Positions 17,915-27,913 of a stretch of DNA of 64,000 bases are shown here, piece after piece. The notes beneath the pieces are model-generated. The model saw only the letters and a program-made list of their open reading frames with translations, was not told the origin of the DNA and made no database searches. The stretch lies in NCBI RefSeq assembly GCF_002927635.1, contig NZ_PRDS01000001.1, forward strand, positions 310,001 through 374,000. Reading direction: 5' to 3'. Numbering within the stretch: the stretch's first letter is position 1; every line of letters starts with the position of its first letter. Source of the DNA: Albidovulum inexpectatum. Its GTDB lineage: Bacteria; Pseudomonadota; Alphaproteobacteria; Rhodobacterales; Rhodobacteraceae. The position numbers and the translations under genes were made by a program.

Positions 17915-18865
17915 CTAGCCGTCCTTCTTGCCGGATTTCTCCGGATTGCCGGATTTTGGCTCGGTCTCTGCGGCAGGCACCTTGTCCGGCGCCGGCAGAT
18001 CGGCCTTCACGGCGGGCGGCAGGCCCATCATCATGCGGATGATCCGCGTCAGCTCGTCCTTCAGGGCCTTGCGATGCGTGACACGGTCGATCATGCCGTG
18101 ATCCAGCAGGTATTCCGAACGCTGGAAGCCTTCGGGCAGTTTCTCGCGGATCGTCTGCTCGATGACGCGCGCGCCGGCAAAGCCGATCAGCGCGTTGGGC
18201 TCGGCCAGGTGCACATCGCCCAGCATCGCATAGGAGGCCGTGACACCGCCCGTCGTCGGATGGGTCAGCACGACGATATAGGGCAGGCGCGCTTCCTTCA
18301 GCATCTCGACCGCGATCGTCGTGCGCGGCATCTGCATCAGCGCCAGAATCCCTTCCTGCATGCGCGCGCCACCCGCGGCGGTGAAGATGACGAAGGGCCG
18401 CTTCAGCTTTACCGCCCGTTCGGCGCCGGCAATGATCGCGTTGCCCACATACATCGACATCGACCCGCCCATGAAGGCGAAATCCTGCGCGGCGGCGACG
18501 ATCGGCGTGCGGTTCATCTCGCCTTCGGCGACCAGCATCGCCTCCTTCTCGCCGGTGGCTTTCTGTGCGGCCTTCAGGCGGTCGGGATATCTTTTCTGGT
18601 CCTTGAAATGCAGCGGATCGGCGATCGGCTCGGGGACCTTGATCTCGGTGAAAACGCCATTGTCGAACAGCGCCTCGAAGCGCTTGCGCGGCGAGAATGC
18701 CAGGTGATGGTCGCAATTCGTGCAGACATTCAGGTTGTCCGCCAGCTCGCGGTGGAACAGCATCGTCCCGCATTCGGGGCACTTGGTCCACAGGTTCTCG
18801 GGCACCTCGCGGCGCGAGAAAAGCGAATTGATCGTGGGCCGGACGAAGTTCGTGATCCAGTTCAT
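17915..18865 (-). CDS. accD: Acetyl-CoA carboxylase carboxyltransferase subunit beta
   Basis: Beta subunit of the carboxyltransferase that makes malonyl-CoA for fatty acid synthesis. An N-terminal zinc ribbon (CPEC near residues 29-32, CTNC near 48-51) precedes the crotonase-fold carboxyltransferase domain with AGGARMQEGILALMQM near 166-181 and the GGVTASYAMLGD oxyanion region near 208. The Lys/Pro-rich tail after about residue 285 is variable in the family. Cotranscribed with folC. Confidence 0.96.
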   Translation of the reverse strand: MNWITNFVRPTINSLFSRREVPENLWTKCPECGTMLFHRELADNLNVCTNCDHHLAFSPRKRFEALFDNGVFTEIKVPEPIADPLHFKDQKRYPDRLKAAQKATGEKEAMLVAEGEMNRTPIVAAAQDFAFMGGSMSMYVGNAIIAGAERAVKLKRPFVIFTAAGGARMQEGILALMQMPRTTIAVEMLKEARLPYIVVLTHPTTGGVTASYAMLGDVHLAEPNALIGFAGARVIEQTIREKLPEGFQRSEYLLDHGMIDRVTHRKALKDELTRIIRMMMGLPPAVKADLPAPDKVPAAETEPKSGNPEKSGKKDG

Positions 18866-18928
18866 CGAGTCTGCCTTGGCATCGCTGCGTCAGGGCATTC
18901 AGATAAGCCGCCTCGTCCCGAATTGCAA

Positions 18929-19834
18929 TCAAACCCGCAGGCAGAGCCGCGCCAGAAGCCACGAAACCACCATCAGCCCCAGATCGACGACCAGCGCGGG
19001 GCCAGCCGCGGCCGGATCCGACAGGTCGATGGGCAGGATGAACAATGCCAGCCCGTCCATCTGGCCACCCGCGCCGACGACCAGCATCGCAACCGCATTG
19101 TTGACGAAATGCAGCGCCATCGCAGCCCCCAGATTCCCCGTCCGCGCCGTCAGATCGCCGGCAAGCAGACCGAAAAGGATGGCCCAGACGGTGATCGCCG
19201 ATGCATTCGCCCCATACGCGCCCGGCATGTGGTGGCCCAGACCGAACAGAAGCGCGGGCAGTCCCAGCCAGATGAGCGGCGCGCGGAAGCGCGCGGCCAG
19301 TTGCGATTGCAGATAGCCCCGGAAGACCAGCTCCTCGCCCCCGGTCTGGATCAGAAGACCGATCAGCGCAAAGGGCAGGAACAGCAGAAATTGCGCAACA
19401 TCAAGGCCGGGCCGAAGCTCGCCCCCCCACAAGGCCACGGGCAGCATTCCCAGCTGCAACGCGCCAACCGGCACGGCCACGCGCAGGAAGTTGCGCGCAA
19501 GGCCGCGCGCCGAAGGGCCGAATAGCGTGCCTGCGCGCCTGCGATGCACCAGGCGCACCGCGGCAATCGGACCCAGCGCCATTCCGATGAACGAATACAG
19601 CAGCATCAGCATGGCGCCCGGGGAATCCCCCCGCGCCATGCGGTTGAGGATCGCCCATGCGATCAGCTCTCCATAGCGCGCAGCCAGGAACAGGCTGAGC
19701 AGCAGAAGCGGCAGGACATAGCAGAACGCGATCACGACCACGCCCGCGACAAGACGCCACAGTTCGGCCCGGTCGCGTGCCGGGGCGCTGAGGGCTTCCT
19801 GTGCCGCCCATGCGGGGATCGGTCGTATCAGCAT
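18929..19834 (-). CDS. CPBP family intramembrane glutamic endopeptidase
   Basis: Polytopic membrane protein of 301 residues with the CAAX-protease and bacteriocin-processing (CPBP/Abi) motifs: EELVFRGYL near residues 172-180, FGLGHHMPG near 210 and HFVNNAVAML near 250, which supply the Glu and His active-site residues. About eight hydrophobic segments are visible. Function in this group is mostly unknown. It sits 63 bases upstream of accD on the same strand and diverges from ilvD. Confidence 0.85.
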   Translation of the reverse strand: MLIRPIPAWAAQEALSAPARDRAELWRLVAGVVVIAFCYVLPLLLLSLFLAARYGELIAWAILNRMARGDSPGAMLMLLYSFIGMALGPIAAVRLVHRRRAGTLFGPSARGLARNFLRVAVPVGALQLGMLPVALWGGELRPGLDVAQFLLFLPFALIGLLIQTGGEELVFRGYLQSQLAARFRAPLIWLGLPALLFGLGHHMPGAYGANASAITVWAILFGLLAGDLTARTGNLGAAMALHFVNNAVAMLVVGAGGQMDGLALFILPIDLSDPAAAGPALVVDLGLMVVSWLLARLCLRV

Positions 19835-19928
19835 TGCGCGCGGACGCTAGCGCCACGCGCAATTGTGCGCAATACGGCCCCGCCTGCGGCGCAATCCTTG
19901 AAAACCTTTGGCGCGGCGGCCTGGCGGC

Positions 19929-19957
19929 TTGTGTCGCGCGCACCCCTCGCCTATTCC
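19929..19957 (+). promoter_or_regulatory. Possible ilvD promoter
   Basis: TTGTGT, 17-base spacer, TATTCC, about 32 bases upstream of the ilvD start codon. Weak matches in both boxes. Confidence 0.35.
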
Positions 19958-19988
19958 ATTCGGGACGATCCACGTGGAGAAACCGCAG

Positions 19989-21722
19989 ATGACGAACCGC
20001 CGCTTTGACAAGTCCAGATTGCCCAGCCGTCACGTCACCGAAGGCCCGGCACGCGCGCCGCATCGGTCGTACTTCTATGCGATGGGGATTTCCGAGGACG
20101 AGATCCACCAGCCGTGGGTTGGGGTCGCGACCTGCTGGAACGAGGCCGCGCCCTGCAATATCGCGCTGAACCGTCAGGCCCAGGCCGTCAAGCTGGGCGT
20201 CAAGAAGGGCGGGGGCACACCGCGGGAATTCACCACGATCACCGTCACGGACGGCATCGCCATGGGGCACGAGGGCATGCGTTCGTCCCTTGTCTCGCGC
20301 GAGGTGATCGCGGATTCGGTCGAGCTGACGATGCGCGGCCATTGCTATGACGCGCTGGTCGGCCTTGCCGGTTGCGACAAGTCCCTGCCGGGCATGATGA
20401 TGGCGATGGTGCGGCTGAACGTGCCTTCGGTCTTCATCTATGGCGGCTCGATCCTGCCGGGGCGGCTGCATGGCCAGGACGTGACCGTGCAGGATGTCTT
20501 CGAGGCCGTGGGCAAGCACCAGGCCGGCACCTATTCGGATGCGGAACTCGCCATCCTTGAACGTGTCGCCTGCCCTTCGGCAGGTGCCTGCGGCGGGCAG
20601 TTCACCGCCAACACGATGGCCTGCGTTTCCGAGGCCATCGGCCTTGCCCTGATGAACTCGTCCGGCGCGCCCGCCCCCTATGAAAGCCGCGACCAGTATG
20701 CCGAGGCCTCGGGCGAGGCGGTCATGAACCTGATCGAGAAGAACATCCGTGCCCGCGACGTGGTCACGCGCAAGTCGCTGGAGAATGCCGCGCGCGTCGT
20801 GGCCTGCACCGGCGGATCGACCAATGCCGGCCTGCACCTGCCGGCCATCGCGCATGAGGCGGGCATCGACTTTGACCTGTTCGATGTCTGCGACATCTTC
20901 CGCGACACGCCCTATTTCGTCGACCTGAAGCCCGGCGGGAAATATGTCGCCAAGGACCTGTACGAGGCCGGCGGCGTGCCCGTCGTGATGAAGGAGCTGC
21001 GCAAGATCGGCCTGATCCACGAAGATTGCATGACGGCTTCGGGCCGCACGATGGGCGAAGAGCTGGACCGGATCGAGCGCGAGGCCGATGGCCGCGTCAT
21101 CTATCCCGCCGCCACGCCGATCACCCCGACCGGTGGTGTCGTCGGCCTGCGCGGCAACCTGGCCCCCGACGGTGCGATCGTGAAGGTCGCCGGCATGGCG
21201 CCCGAGGAACAGGTCTTCACCGGCCCGGCCCGCGTCTTCGAATGCGAAGAGGACGCCTTCGAAGCCGTCAAGAACCGCGCCTACAAGGAAGGCGAGGTCA
21301 TCGTCATCCGCAACGAAGGCCCGGCCGGCGGGCCCGGCATGCGCGAAATGCTGGCCACCACGGCCGCCCTTTCGGGCCAGGGCATGGGCAAGAAGGTCGC
21401 GCTGATCACCGATGGCCGCTTCTCGGGCGCCACGCGCGGTTTCTGCGTTGGCCATGTTGGCCCCGAAGCCGCGCATGGCGGACCGATCGCGCTGATCCGC
21501 GATGGCGACATCATCACGATCGACGCGATCAAGGGCGAATTGTCGGTCGCGTTGTCGGACGAGGAACTGGCCCGGCGCAAGGCCGAATGGAAAGGCCCGC
21601 GCGAGACGCAGTATGCCTCCGGGGCGCTGTGGAAATACGCCCAGCTCGTGGGCGGCGCACGCTGGGGCGCGGTCACCCATCCCGGCGCCAAGGCCGAGCG
21701 GCATGTCTACATGGATCAGTAG
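19989..21722 (+). CDS. ilvD: Dihydroxy-acid dehydratase
   Basis: Iron-sulfur dehydratase making the 2-oxo acids of valine, leucine and isoleucine synthesis. The 577 residues include the cluster/metal Cys motifs GCDKSLPGM near residues 130-138 and [16 protein letters not shown] near 195-210, plus [12 protein letters not shown] near 276 and the C-terminal [15 protein letters not shown] near 475-489. Overall length and motifs fit IlvD better than 6-phosphogluconate dehydratase. ATG 19989 follows GTGGAG. The 3' end overlaps the next gene by 20 bases. Confidence 0.95.
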   Translation: MTNRRFDKSRLPSRHVTEGPARAPHRSYFYAMGISEDEIHQPWVGVATCWNEAAPCNIALNRQAQAVKLGVKKGGGTPREFTTITVTDGIAMGHEGMRSSLVSREVIADSVELTMRGHCYDALVGLAGCDKSLPGMMMAMVRLNVPSVFIYGGSILPGRLHGQDVTVQDVFEAVGKHQAGTYSDAELAILERVACPSAGACGGQFTANTMACVSEAIGLALMNSSGAPAPYESRDQYAEASGEAVMNLIEKNIRARDVVTRKSLENAARVVACTGGSTNAGLHLPAIAHEAGIDFDLFDVCDIFRDTPYFVDLKPGGKYVAKDLYEAGGVPVVMKELRKIGLIHEDCMTASGRTMGEELDRIEREADGRVIYPAATPITPTGGVVGLRGNLAPDGAIVKVAGMAPEEQVFTGPARVFECEEDAFEAVKNRAYKEGEVIVIRNEGPAGGPGMREMLATTAALSGQGMGKKVALITDGRFSGATRGFCVGHVGPEAAHGGPIALIRDGDIITIDAIKGELSVALSDEELARRKAEWKGPRETQYASGALWKYAQLVGGARWGAVTHPGAKAERHVYMDQ

Positions 21723-22377
21723 GGCACTGATCGTTCTGGCCGCGGGCGGACTGCTCGCGGCCTGCCAGCCGGGCGCGACGGGCGGCCAGGCCACGCGCTC
21801 TATTGCCGTCATGGGCGGGGCCCTGACCATCGCCGGCCCGGCGGGGTATTGCATCGACCGAACCGCCAGCCGCAGCGGCCCCGATGGAGCATTCGTGCTG
21901 CTGGGCAGTTGCGCCTCGCTTGGTCGCTCATTGTCATTCGGGTCTCCGCGCTACCCCGCGGTCCTGACGGTTTCGATACTGCCCGGTGCGCCCGAGGCCG
22001 CCACTTTCGCCCAGAGTTTTGATGCGATCGATGCGTTCTTCCGCTCTGAAGCCGGTCGGCGGGCGCTTGCGCGTTCGGGGGAGGCCGCGAAGGTCGCGGT
22101 TCTTCAGTCCGAAAAACGCGGAGATGTCCTGTTTCTGCGTGTGCGCGACCAATCCCAGGACGAAGGCCGCAGGGTCGAACCCGAATACTGGCGCGCGATC
22201 TTTGCCTTGCGGGGCCAGATCGTCACGGCCTCGGCCCTGAGCGTGCCCGAAAGACCGGTGCCGCAGACGGCCAAGCGGCGCATCCTGGAAGAGCTGATCG
22301 CGCGGCTGGTCGCCGCAAATCCCGTCGCCAAAGACATCGGAAGCGCCGACTTGAGTCCCGAAGAGTCAAATGGTTAA
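21703..22377 (+). CDS. Predicted lipoprotein overlapping ilvD
   Basis: A 224-residue protein with a lipoprotein signal peptide: [21 protein letters not shown], lipobox LLAAC with the acylated Cys at residue 21. The mature part has a second Cys pair (YCIDR, GSCASLG) that may form a disulfide; no known domain recognised. The start ATG at 21703 lies inside the ilvD 3' end and is preceded by AAGG, so it may be coupled to ilvD, although no functional link is evident. Two further unrecognised genes follow in the same direction. Confidence 0.75.
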   Translation: MSTWISRALIVLAAGGLLAACQPGATGGQATRSIAVMGGALTIAGPAGYCIDRTASRSGPDGAFVLLGSCASLGRSLSFGSPRYPAVLTVSILPGAPEAATFAQSFDAIDAFFRSEAGRRALARSGEAAKVAVLQSEKRGDVLFLRVRDQSQDEGRRVEPEYWRAIFALRGQIVTASALSVPERPVPQTAKRRILEELIARLVAANPVAKDIGSADLSPEESNG

Positions 22378-22392
22378 CACCTTGCGGTCAGA

Positions 22393-23190
22393 ATGACCCC
22401 GCCAAGCAACGAAAGACGCCGCATGTCACGACGCCTGGGCAGATTGATCGAGCGTGTGCGCCTGCGCCAAAGCGCAAGCGCGGTGGATCGCATCGTCGCG
22501 CGCCTGCGTACCGCCGATATGCCCGATCTTCGCGACCTGCGGGGTGAAATCCGCAGGCAGCATGTCCGCCTGACCGCCGCTCTGCGCCAAGCCGATCTGC
22601 GCCTTGGTCGGGCACGCGTCGCAAATCCGCCGCGACCGCCCCTGTCTGACTGGGCGTGGCGTCCCGATCCGTTCCATGCCGATCTTCAGCTGCCGGTGCT
22701 GGTTTCGCCCGACAGCGGGGCCGTCCTGGCCGAGGGGATACGGGTGTTCCATGATGGCCGCAATGTCGAATGCGCCCTGCGTCAGTCTGGAACCGCCCGA
22801 AGGTCCGCTGCTGCACCCTTCGGGCTGGCACTTGACATGTTCGGCTTCGATGGCTCGTACATCTCGATCAGTATCGACTTGCCGCATTCGGGGCTGAAGG
22901 GTCTGTCACGACGCCATGTCGTGCGGCTGGAAACCGTCATGCGGTCGGAAACCGCAATCGGTGCTTCAGCGCGGCTGAACGTGCGGCACGGACCGAATAC
23001 CGATCATCAATTGCGCGACATCGCCTTTGACAATGACCATGGGATGGCCGAATTCGACCTTGGCTATACGGAAATCGATGAGGCTCGCATCGAAAAGGCC
23101 TGGATCGACCTGATCCTGTCGCGCCCCGCCATGACGCGGATCGAAATCATGGACCTCGTCCTGAGCCGCTATCCGCGCGCCGAAATCTGA
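22393..23190 (+). CDS. Conserved hypothetical protein (possibly DUF6478)
   Basis: A 265-residue cytoplasmic-looking protein with a basic, Arg-rich helical N-terminus (residues 1-75) followed by a mainly beta-strand region with a W-rich junction (LSDWAWRPDPFHADLQ near 84-99). No catalytic motif, signal peptide or membrane segment is seen. From memory it resembles the Rhodobacteraceae family DUF6478; that assignment is tentative. It starts 16 bases after the lipoprotein stop and a second small gene follows. Confidence 0.65.
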   Translation: MTPPSNERRRMSRRLGRLIERVRLRQSASAVDRIVARLRTADMPDLRDLRGEIRRQHVRLTAALRQADLRLGRARVANPPRPPLSDWAWRPDPFHADLQLPVLVSPDSGAVLAEGIRVFHDGRNVECALRQSGTARRSAAAPFGLALDMFGFDGSYISISIDLPHSGLKGLSRRHVVRLETVMRSETAIGASARLNVRHGPNTDHQLRDIAFDNDHGMAEFDLGYTEIDEARIEKAWIDLILSRPAMTRIEIMDLVLSRYPRAEI

Positions 23191-23199
23191 GGAGAGTTG

Positions 23200-23571
23200 A
23201 TGACCCGCATCCTCTGGTCCCGCATCCAGGACGGCCACTGGGAGGCCGAGCTGGAAAGCCAGAACACTGACCCCCCGATCGTTGAACTGGTTCACCAGGG
23301 CGAGAGCATCGCCGAGGCACCAGCCCAGGCAGCAGAGGGACAGGACAAATGGCGTGTTCGCCTGGAGCTGCCCGCGCACTTGATGTCTGACCGGGTCCAG
23401 ACTTGCCTTGTGCGTCTTCGGGGCCAGCCAGAGCCGCTGTGCCGTTTTGCCGTCCTTGCCGGCGACGCGCTGGAGGGCGACATTTTCGCCGAGCTGGAGG
23501 CCCTGAGGGCGGAACTCGACCTGCTTGGCCGCGCCTTTCGTCGCCATTGCCGCGAGACGGGCGCATCGTGA
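23200..23571 (+). CDS. Small hypothetical protein
   Basis: A 123-residue protein of unknown function, predicted beta-rich (ILWSRIQDGHWEAELES, QDKWRVRLELPAHLM) with an alpha-helical, acidic C-terminus (FAELEALRAELDLLGRAF). GGAGAG at 23191 serves the ATG at 23200; a TTG one codon earlier is possible. It follows the previous hypothetical gene by nine bases and converges with the EEP gene, whose stop is one base away. Composition is like its neighbours. Confidence 0.6.
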   Translation: MTRILWSRIQDGHWEAELESQNTDPPIVELVHQGESIAEAPAQAAEGQDKWRVRLELPAHLMSDRVQTCLVRLRGQPEPLCRFAVLAGDALEGDIFAELEALRAELDLLGRAFRRHCRETGAS

Positions 23572-23572
23572 A

Positions 23573-24676
23573 TCAGGGCATATCGACGTCGACCCAGACA
23601 AGCCGATGGCGCGAGGCATCTTGCGCGGCCCGATGGCCGGGTTGTTCCGGATCGGGCCAGAAGACGCCCGCATCGCGAATTGTCAGATCGCTTGACGGCA
23701 GGACATAGTCCACCCGCAAATTTCCCGGCCCCGTATCGTCGGGCCAATCCACGGTGTCGAGCGCCGGATTCCCATGATGAAGATCATTGGCGCCGCCCTG
23801 CATGCGCGCAGCGCGCGCCGCCCCCGTGGAAACCGGCGCGGGATCGACAAGCGTCGGATTTGACAAAAGGGCATTCAGGGCATCCCGGCGCCCCTCGCCA
23901 TCGACAGGATCAAGGTTGAAGTTGCCCAGTATCACAAGTGGCGGTTTGGGCGCGCGATGCGACAGCCTGCCCTCCAGCAGGTGACGCCAAAGGGCGATCT
24001 CGTCCCGGTTGCGGCGGGCGTTGCGGTCCTCGGGACCGTCGAATACCGGCGGCGTGGCCCGGAATGCCAGAAGCGAAAGCCGCGTGCCCGAGGGAAGCAC
24101 CACCGGCACGACCCAATGCCCAGTCGAGGATACGGGAAGCACCCCGAGCGCCTCACGCGGCAGGTCCGCTTCGTCGATCAGAGCCCCGGGCAGATCTGCC
24201 CACCGCAGCGACGAAAGGTCCAGCACGCTTTCGTGATCGATGGGGTGGCGCGACAGGATCGCCATTCCGCCAGCCCCGGCAAACCGCCCCCAGCCGCGCG
24301 CGTCGCCCGGTCCACCGATCCTGCCGTCACCATCAAGGTCCAGCCCGGTCTGCCAACCGCTGTTCGGACGCAGGGCGAACAGATGCGGGTAGTCGACACC
24401 GCGCGCGGCTATTCTGTCCCGAAGCGACCGCAGCGCAACAAGGTCGAGATCGTAGTCAAAGCCGGTCAGCAGCAACACATCCGGCCGGACGGTGGCAATC
24501 ACCTCGGCCACCGCCTCGGTCTGGCTATCCTTGCCCGATGATATGTCGCGCAGCAGCAACCCCGGACCGCGCCGCGTCATCTCGACCTCGAATGTCGCCA
24601 ATCGCAGGGTCTCGGCCACTGCCGGCGTCAGGAACAGCAGAAATAGGCTGGCGGCCAGGCCAGGAAGACGCGCCAT
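23573..24676 (-). CDS. Secreted endonuclease/exonuclease/phosphatase-fold protein
   Basis: EEP-superfamily protein of 367 residues with an N-terminal signal peptide (MARLPGLAASLFLLFLTPAVA). Later motifs are kept: GNFNLDPVDGEGR near residue 257 (the N-x-D pair), DYVLPSSDL near 330 and SRHRLVWVDVD at the C-terminus with the catalytic His. The first motif reads LATFEVEM, where most relatives have Asn, and the usual LQE Glu motif is LLTGFDYD, so catalysis may differ. DLDGDGRIGG resembles a calcium-binding loop. The ATG shares one base with the stop of the upstream membrane gene (TGATG). Confidence 0.8.
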   Translation of the reverse strand: MARLPGLAASLFLLFLTPAVAETLRLATFEVEMTRRGPGLLLRDISSGKDSQTEAVAEVIATVRPDVLLLTGFDYDLDLVALRSLRDRIAARGVDYPHLFALRPNSGWQTGLDLDGDGRIGGPGDARGWGRFAGAGGMAILSRHPIDHESVLDLSSLRWADLPGALIDEADLPREALGVLPVSSTGHWVVPVVLPSGTRLSLLAFRATPPVFDGPEDRNARRNRDEIALWRHLLEGRLSHRAPKPPLVILGNFNLDPVDGEGRRDALNALLSNPTLVDPAPVSTGAARAARMQGGANDLHHGNPALDTVDWPDDTGPGNLRVDYVLPSSDLTIRDAGVFWPDPEQPGHRAAQDASRHRLVWVDVDMP

Positions 24677-25509
24677 CACGCGGCGGCAAGCCCGTGTTCC
24701 CTCTTGCGCGCGCTTCCCCTGCGTTTCTGTTCGATCATCCGGGCGACCCTGGCCAGGGCAACGCCCCTCATGAACAGCGACGCCGGCAGGAATGCCCAGG
24801 CGGCCATCGTCCAGACAAGCGTGTGCGGATTTTCAAGCGTGACCGGGCTAAACGCCATCGAGGCCATCTTGACGGCGGCGGGAACAAGGAACGGCAGCAA
24901 GAAGCCCAGCGCGATATTGACCCGCGCGTCGCGTGAAAGGCGTTCGACGACATCGCCGCCGGTCGTCGGGTCGAAAGTCGGCAGATTGACCCACACATTG
25001 AACGTACCGATGCGTTGCGGCCAGCCCATGATCCGCATCGTGACCGTGAAGAAAATGACCGTCGAAAGCGAGATGACATACGCCATCCCCGCCGCCGAAC
25101 GGACAAGGATCAGATGCTTCAGGCTCATATCTTCAGGCAGCATGAGGACAACGAGCCGCACCGGGCTGTAGGGCACGTCGATCATCTGCCCGACGCGATC
25201 GCCAAGCACGATCAGGAAATTCGTCAGCGTCGAGGGATGCGTCTGACCCCGCACCATCGCCGACAGAACCAGGATCGTGATCAGCAACGACAGATAGCGG
25301 ATACGGTTGAAGGGCGGCGCATCGCGAAACTCGATCAGGCCGGGATAGGATGAAACGTATTCGAAAAAGGTCAGTGCGCCCGCGAAGATCGCGATCAGCG
25401 CGACCATCTGGGTCGTGTCGGATGTGGTGCCCGGAATCATCAGCGATGGCGTTGCGATCAACACAACGATCAGCATGGCACGCACCAAGGCTCCCGTAAC
25501 CTGCGACAC
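24676..25509 (-). CDS. Hypothetical multipass membrane protein
   Basis: About 277 residues with six hydrophobic segments (for example MVALIAIFAGALTFFEYVSS, YLSLLITILVLSAMV, GFLLPFLVPAAVKMA, WTMAAWAFLPASLF). No transporter or enzyme motif recognised. I chose a GTG at 25509 (SQVTGALVRAML), where membrane-protein-like sequence begins; TTG at 25512 or ATG at 25566 are possible, and the frame is open to 25827 without plausible coding content. Coupled by TGATG to the secreted EEP gene downstream, suggesting joint expression. Confidence 0.65.
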   Translation of the reverse strand: MSQVTGALVRAMLIVVLIATPSLMIPGTTSDTTQMVALIAIFAGALTFFEYVSSYPGLIEFRDAPPFNRIRYLSLLITILVLSAMVRGQTHPSTLTNFLIVLGDRVGQMIDVPYSPVRLVVLMLPEDMSLKHLILVRSAAGMAYVISLSTVIFFTVTMRIMGWPQRIGTFNVWVNLPTFDPTTGGDVVERLSRDARVNIALGFLLPFLVPAAVKMASMAFSPVTLENPHTLVWTMAAWAFLPASLFMRGVALARVARMIEQKRRGSARKREHGLAAA

Positions 25510-25827
25510 CAACTTTACATCCCCTGTCCGACCGGATCTGTCACCGGCTTGCCGACAACCCTTCATCAGCGCCCATTCCGGTCGGGCCTGGCCGCCTCGG
25601 CGGCTCTCTGCCATATCATGCCCGGAATCATGCGCGAATTCTTGCCATCGCATCAATCTTGGACATCGTTTACACCGCGTCATTGCGGCGTTTTCATGGA
25701 AGAAGTGGTGCGTCTTTGCATCAATTCGACGCGCATCGCGCCGAAAAATGGGCGATTCGAACGTATCGGGGCCCGCAAATCCGCGGGCCCCGGTCATTTC
25801 ATGGCAAAATTGTGGCGTGATCGTCAA
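25510..25827. other. 318-base intergenic region downstream of leuD
   Basis: No convincing gene. The leuD-proximal half is AT-richer and holds a strong hairpin (separate entry); the rest presumably carries the promoter of the membrane protein/EEP pair. No RNA gene recognised. Confidence 0.5.
25767..25792 (-). terminator. Strong hairpin after leuD
   Basis: CGGGGCCCGC, loop AAATCC, GCGGGCCCCG: a perfect 10-bp stem 36 bases past the leuD stop. No T run follows on the minus strand, so it may be a Rho-dependent or 3'-stabilising structure rather than a classical terminator. Confidence 0.55.
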
Positions 25828-26433
25828 TCACACCCAGGGACGCGATCGCGCGATTTCCTGCTCATAGGCGTCAATACGCGCGACCTTGTTCAGCGTCAGC
25901 CCGATATCGTCCAGACCGTTCAGAAGACAGTGCTTGCGGAACGGATCGATCTCGAACTCGAAGACCTGTCCGTCCGAAGTGGTCACCGTCTGTGCCTCCA
26001 GATCGACGGTCATGCGCGCGTTTTCGCCCTTTTCGGCATCGGCCATCAGCGCGTCCACGACCTCTTGCGGCATCACGATTGGCAGGATGCCGTTCTTGAA
26101 GCAGTTGTTGTAGAAGATGTCGGCAAAGCTGGTCGAGACGATGCAGCGGATCCCGAAATCCAGCAGCGCCCAGGGCGCATGTTCACGCGAGGAGCCACAG
26201 CCGAAATTGTCGCCCGCGATCAGGATCTGGGCATTCCGGTAGGCCGGCTTGTTCAGAACGAAATCGGGGTTTTCGCTGCCATCGGGGTTATAGCGCATCT
26301 CGTCGAAGAGATGGACGCCCAGGCCCGTGCGCTTGATCGTCTTCAGGTACTGCTTGGGGATGATCATGTCGGTGTCGATATTGACCAGCGGCATCGGCGC
26401 CGCGATCCCCGTCAGCTTGGTGAACTTTTCCAT
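25828..26433 (-). CDS. leuD: 3-isopropylmalate dehydratase small subunit
   Basis: Small swivelling subunit of isopropylmalate isomerase. The 201-residue protein starts [20 protein letters not shown] and carries the family signature [17 protein letters not shown] near residues 73-89. The ATG at 26433 follows AAAGGGA; the frame extends upstream to 26481 without family similarity. It lies 64 bases after leuC on the same strand, forming a leuCD pair. Confidence 0.96.
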   Translation of the reverse strand: MEKFTKLTGIAAPMPLVNIDTDMIIPKQYLKTIKRTGLGVHLFDEMRYNPDGSENPDFVLNKPAYRNAQILIAGDNFGCGSSREHAPWALLDFGIRCIVSTSFADIFYNNCFKNGILPIVMPQEVVDALMADAEKGENARMTVDLEAQTVTTSDGQVFEFEIDPFRKHCLLNGLDDIGLTLNKVARIDAYEQEIARSRPWV

Positions 26434-26497
26434 TCGGTCATTCCCTTTCAAAGCCCGTTGGGCCAGAGGCCCGCCCTGCAAGGCGGGCCGCCATGCG

Positions 26498-27913
26498 TCA
26501 GACGGTTTGCGACATCAGCTCGCGCACATCGGTCAGACGGCCGGTCACGGCGGCGGCGGCGGCCATTGCCGGGCTCATCAGATGCGTGCGTCCACCACGG
26601 CCCATGCGGCCCTCGAAATTGCGGTTCGACGTGGCCGCACAGCGCTCGCCCGGGGCAAGCTGGTCGGGATTCATGCCCAGACACATCGAACATCCGGCCA
26701 GGCGCCATTCGAAACCGGCATCGATGAAGATCTGCGCGATCCCCTCTTCCTCGGCCTGCTTGCGCACCAGTCCCGAGCCGGGCACGACCATCGCGCGCAC
26801 GCCCGGCGCCACCTTGCGCCCCTTCAGGATCTCGGCCGCGGCGCGCAGATCCTCGATACGGCCATTCGTGCATGAGCCGATGAACACGGCATCGATCTTG
26901 ATGTCGGTCAGCTTGGTTCCGGGCTTCAGCCCCATGTATTCCAGCGAGCGCCGCGCCGCCGCGACCTTGCCGCCCGAGAAGCTTTCGGGGTCGGGCACCT
27001 CGCCGGTGATGGGCAGTACGTCTTCGGGACTGGTGCCCCAGGTCACGACGGGGGCGATATCCTCGGCGCGCAGCGTCACGATCTTGTCCCAATGGGCATC
27101 GGGATCGGATTTCAGCGTCCGCCACCATTCCAGCGCAGCTTCCCACTGCTCGCCCTTGGGCGCATGGGGACGACCCTTGATGTATTCAAAGGTCTTTTCG
27201 TCCGGCGCGATCAGACCGGCGCGCGCGCCGCCCTCGATGGCCATGTTGCACACCGTCATGCGGCCTTCCATCGACAGGCTCTCGATCGCCTCGCCGCAAT
27301 ATTCGATGACATGGCCGGTGCCGCCCGCCGTTCCGGTATGGCCGATGATGGACAGCGTGATGTCCTTGGCCGTGACGCCGGGCGCCAGCTTGCCCGTGAT
27401 CTCGACCTTCATGTTCTTCGACTTTTTCTGGATCAGCGTCTGAGTGGCCAGGACATGCTCGACCTCGGACGTGCCGATGCCGTGCGCCAGCGCGCCAAAG
27501 GCCCCATGGGTCGCCGTGTGGCTGTCGCCGCAGACCACCGTCATGCCCGGCAGGGTCCAGCCCTGTTCGGGGCCGACGATGTGAACGATGCCCTGACGGA
27601 TGTCGTTGACCGGATAGTAGTTGATGCCGAATTCGCGCGCGTTGCGATCCAGTTCCTCGACCTGGATCCGGCTTTCGGGATTCTCGATCCCGTTCACGCG
27701 GTCGGCCGTGGTCGGCACGTTGTGATCGGGAACCGCGATCGTTCTTTCCGGGCAGCGCACCTTGCGGCCCGCCATGCGCAGACCCTCGAATGCCTGAGGG
27801 CTGGTAACCTCGTGCACCAGATGGCGGTCGATATACAGCAGACAGGTGCCGTCTTCGGCCTCGTCCACGACATGGGCGTCCCAGATCTTGTCATACAGCG
27901 TCTTGGGGGACAT
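26498..27913 (-). CDS. leuC: 3-isopropylmalate dehydratase large subunit
   Basis: Aconitase-family catalytic subunit that isomerises 2- to 3-isopropylmalate. The 471 residues include the 4Fe-4S ligands: Cys in [12 protein letters not shown] near residue 350 and the pair in [10 protein letters not shown] near 410. [16 protein letters not shown] is a typical N-terminus. The ATG at 27913 is preceded by AGGAGAGG. Expressed with leuD; leuB is elsewhere. Confidence 0.96.
   Translation of the reverse strand: MSPKTLYDKIWDAHVVDEAEDGTCLLYIDRHLVHEVTSPQAFEGLRMAGRKVRCPERTIAVPDHNVPTTADRVNGIENPESRIQVEELDRNAREFGINYYPVNDIRQGIVHIVGPEQGWTLPGMTVVCGDSHTATHGAFGALAHGIGTSEVEHVLATQTLIQKKSKNMKVEITGKLAPGVTAKDITLSIIGHTGTAGGTGHVIEYCGEAIESLSMEGRMTVCNMAIEGGARAGLIAPDEKTFEYIKGRPHAPKGEQWEAALEWWRTLKSDPDAHWDKIVTLRAEDIAPVVTWGTSPEDVLPITGEVPDPESFSGGKVAAARRSLEYMGLKPGTKLTDIKIDAVFIGSCTNGRIEDLRAAAEILKGRKVAPGVRAMVVPGSGLVRKQAEEEGIAQIFIDAGFEWRLAGCSMCLGMNPDQLAPGERCAATSNRNFEGRMGRGGRTHLMSPAMAAAAAVTGRLTDVRELMSQTV

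Noticed and set aside
18929-19834. CPBP protease as a bacteriocin immunity gene
   Set aside because: No bacteriocin precursor or exporter nearby; it adjoins accD-folC.
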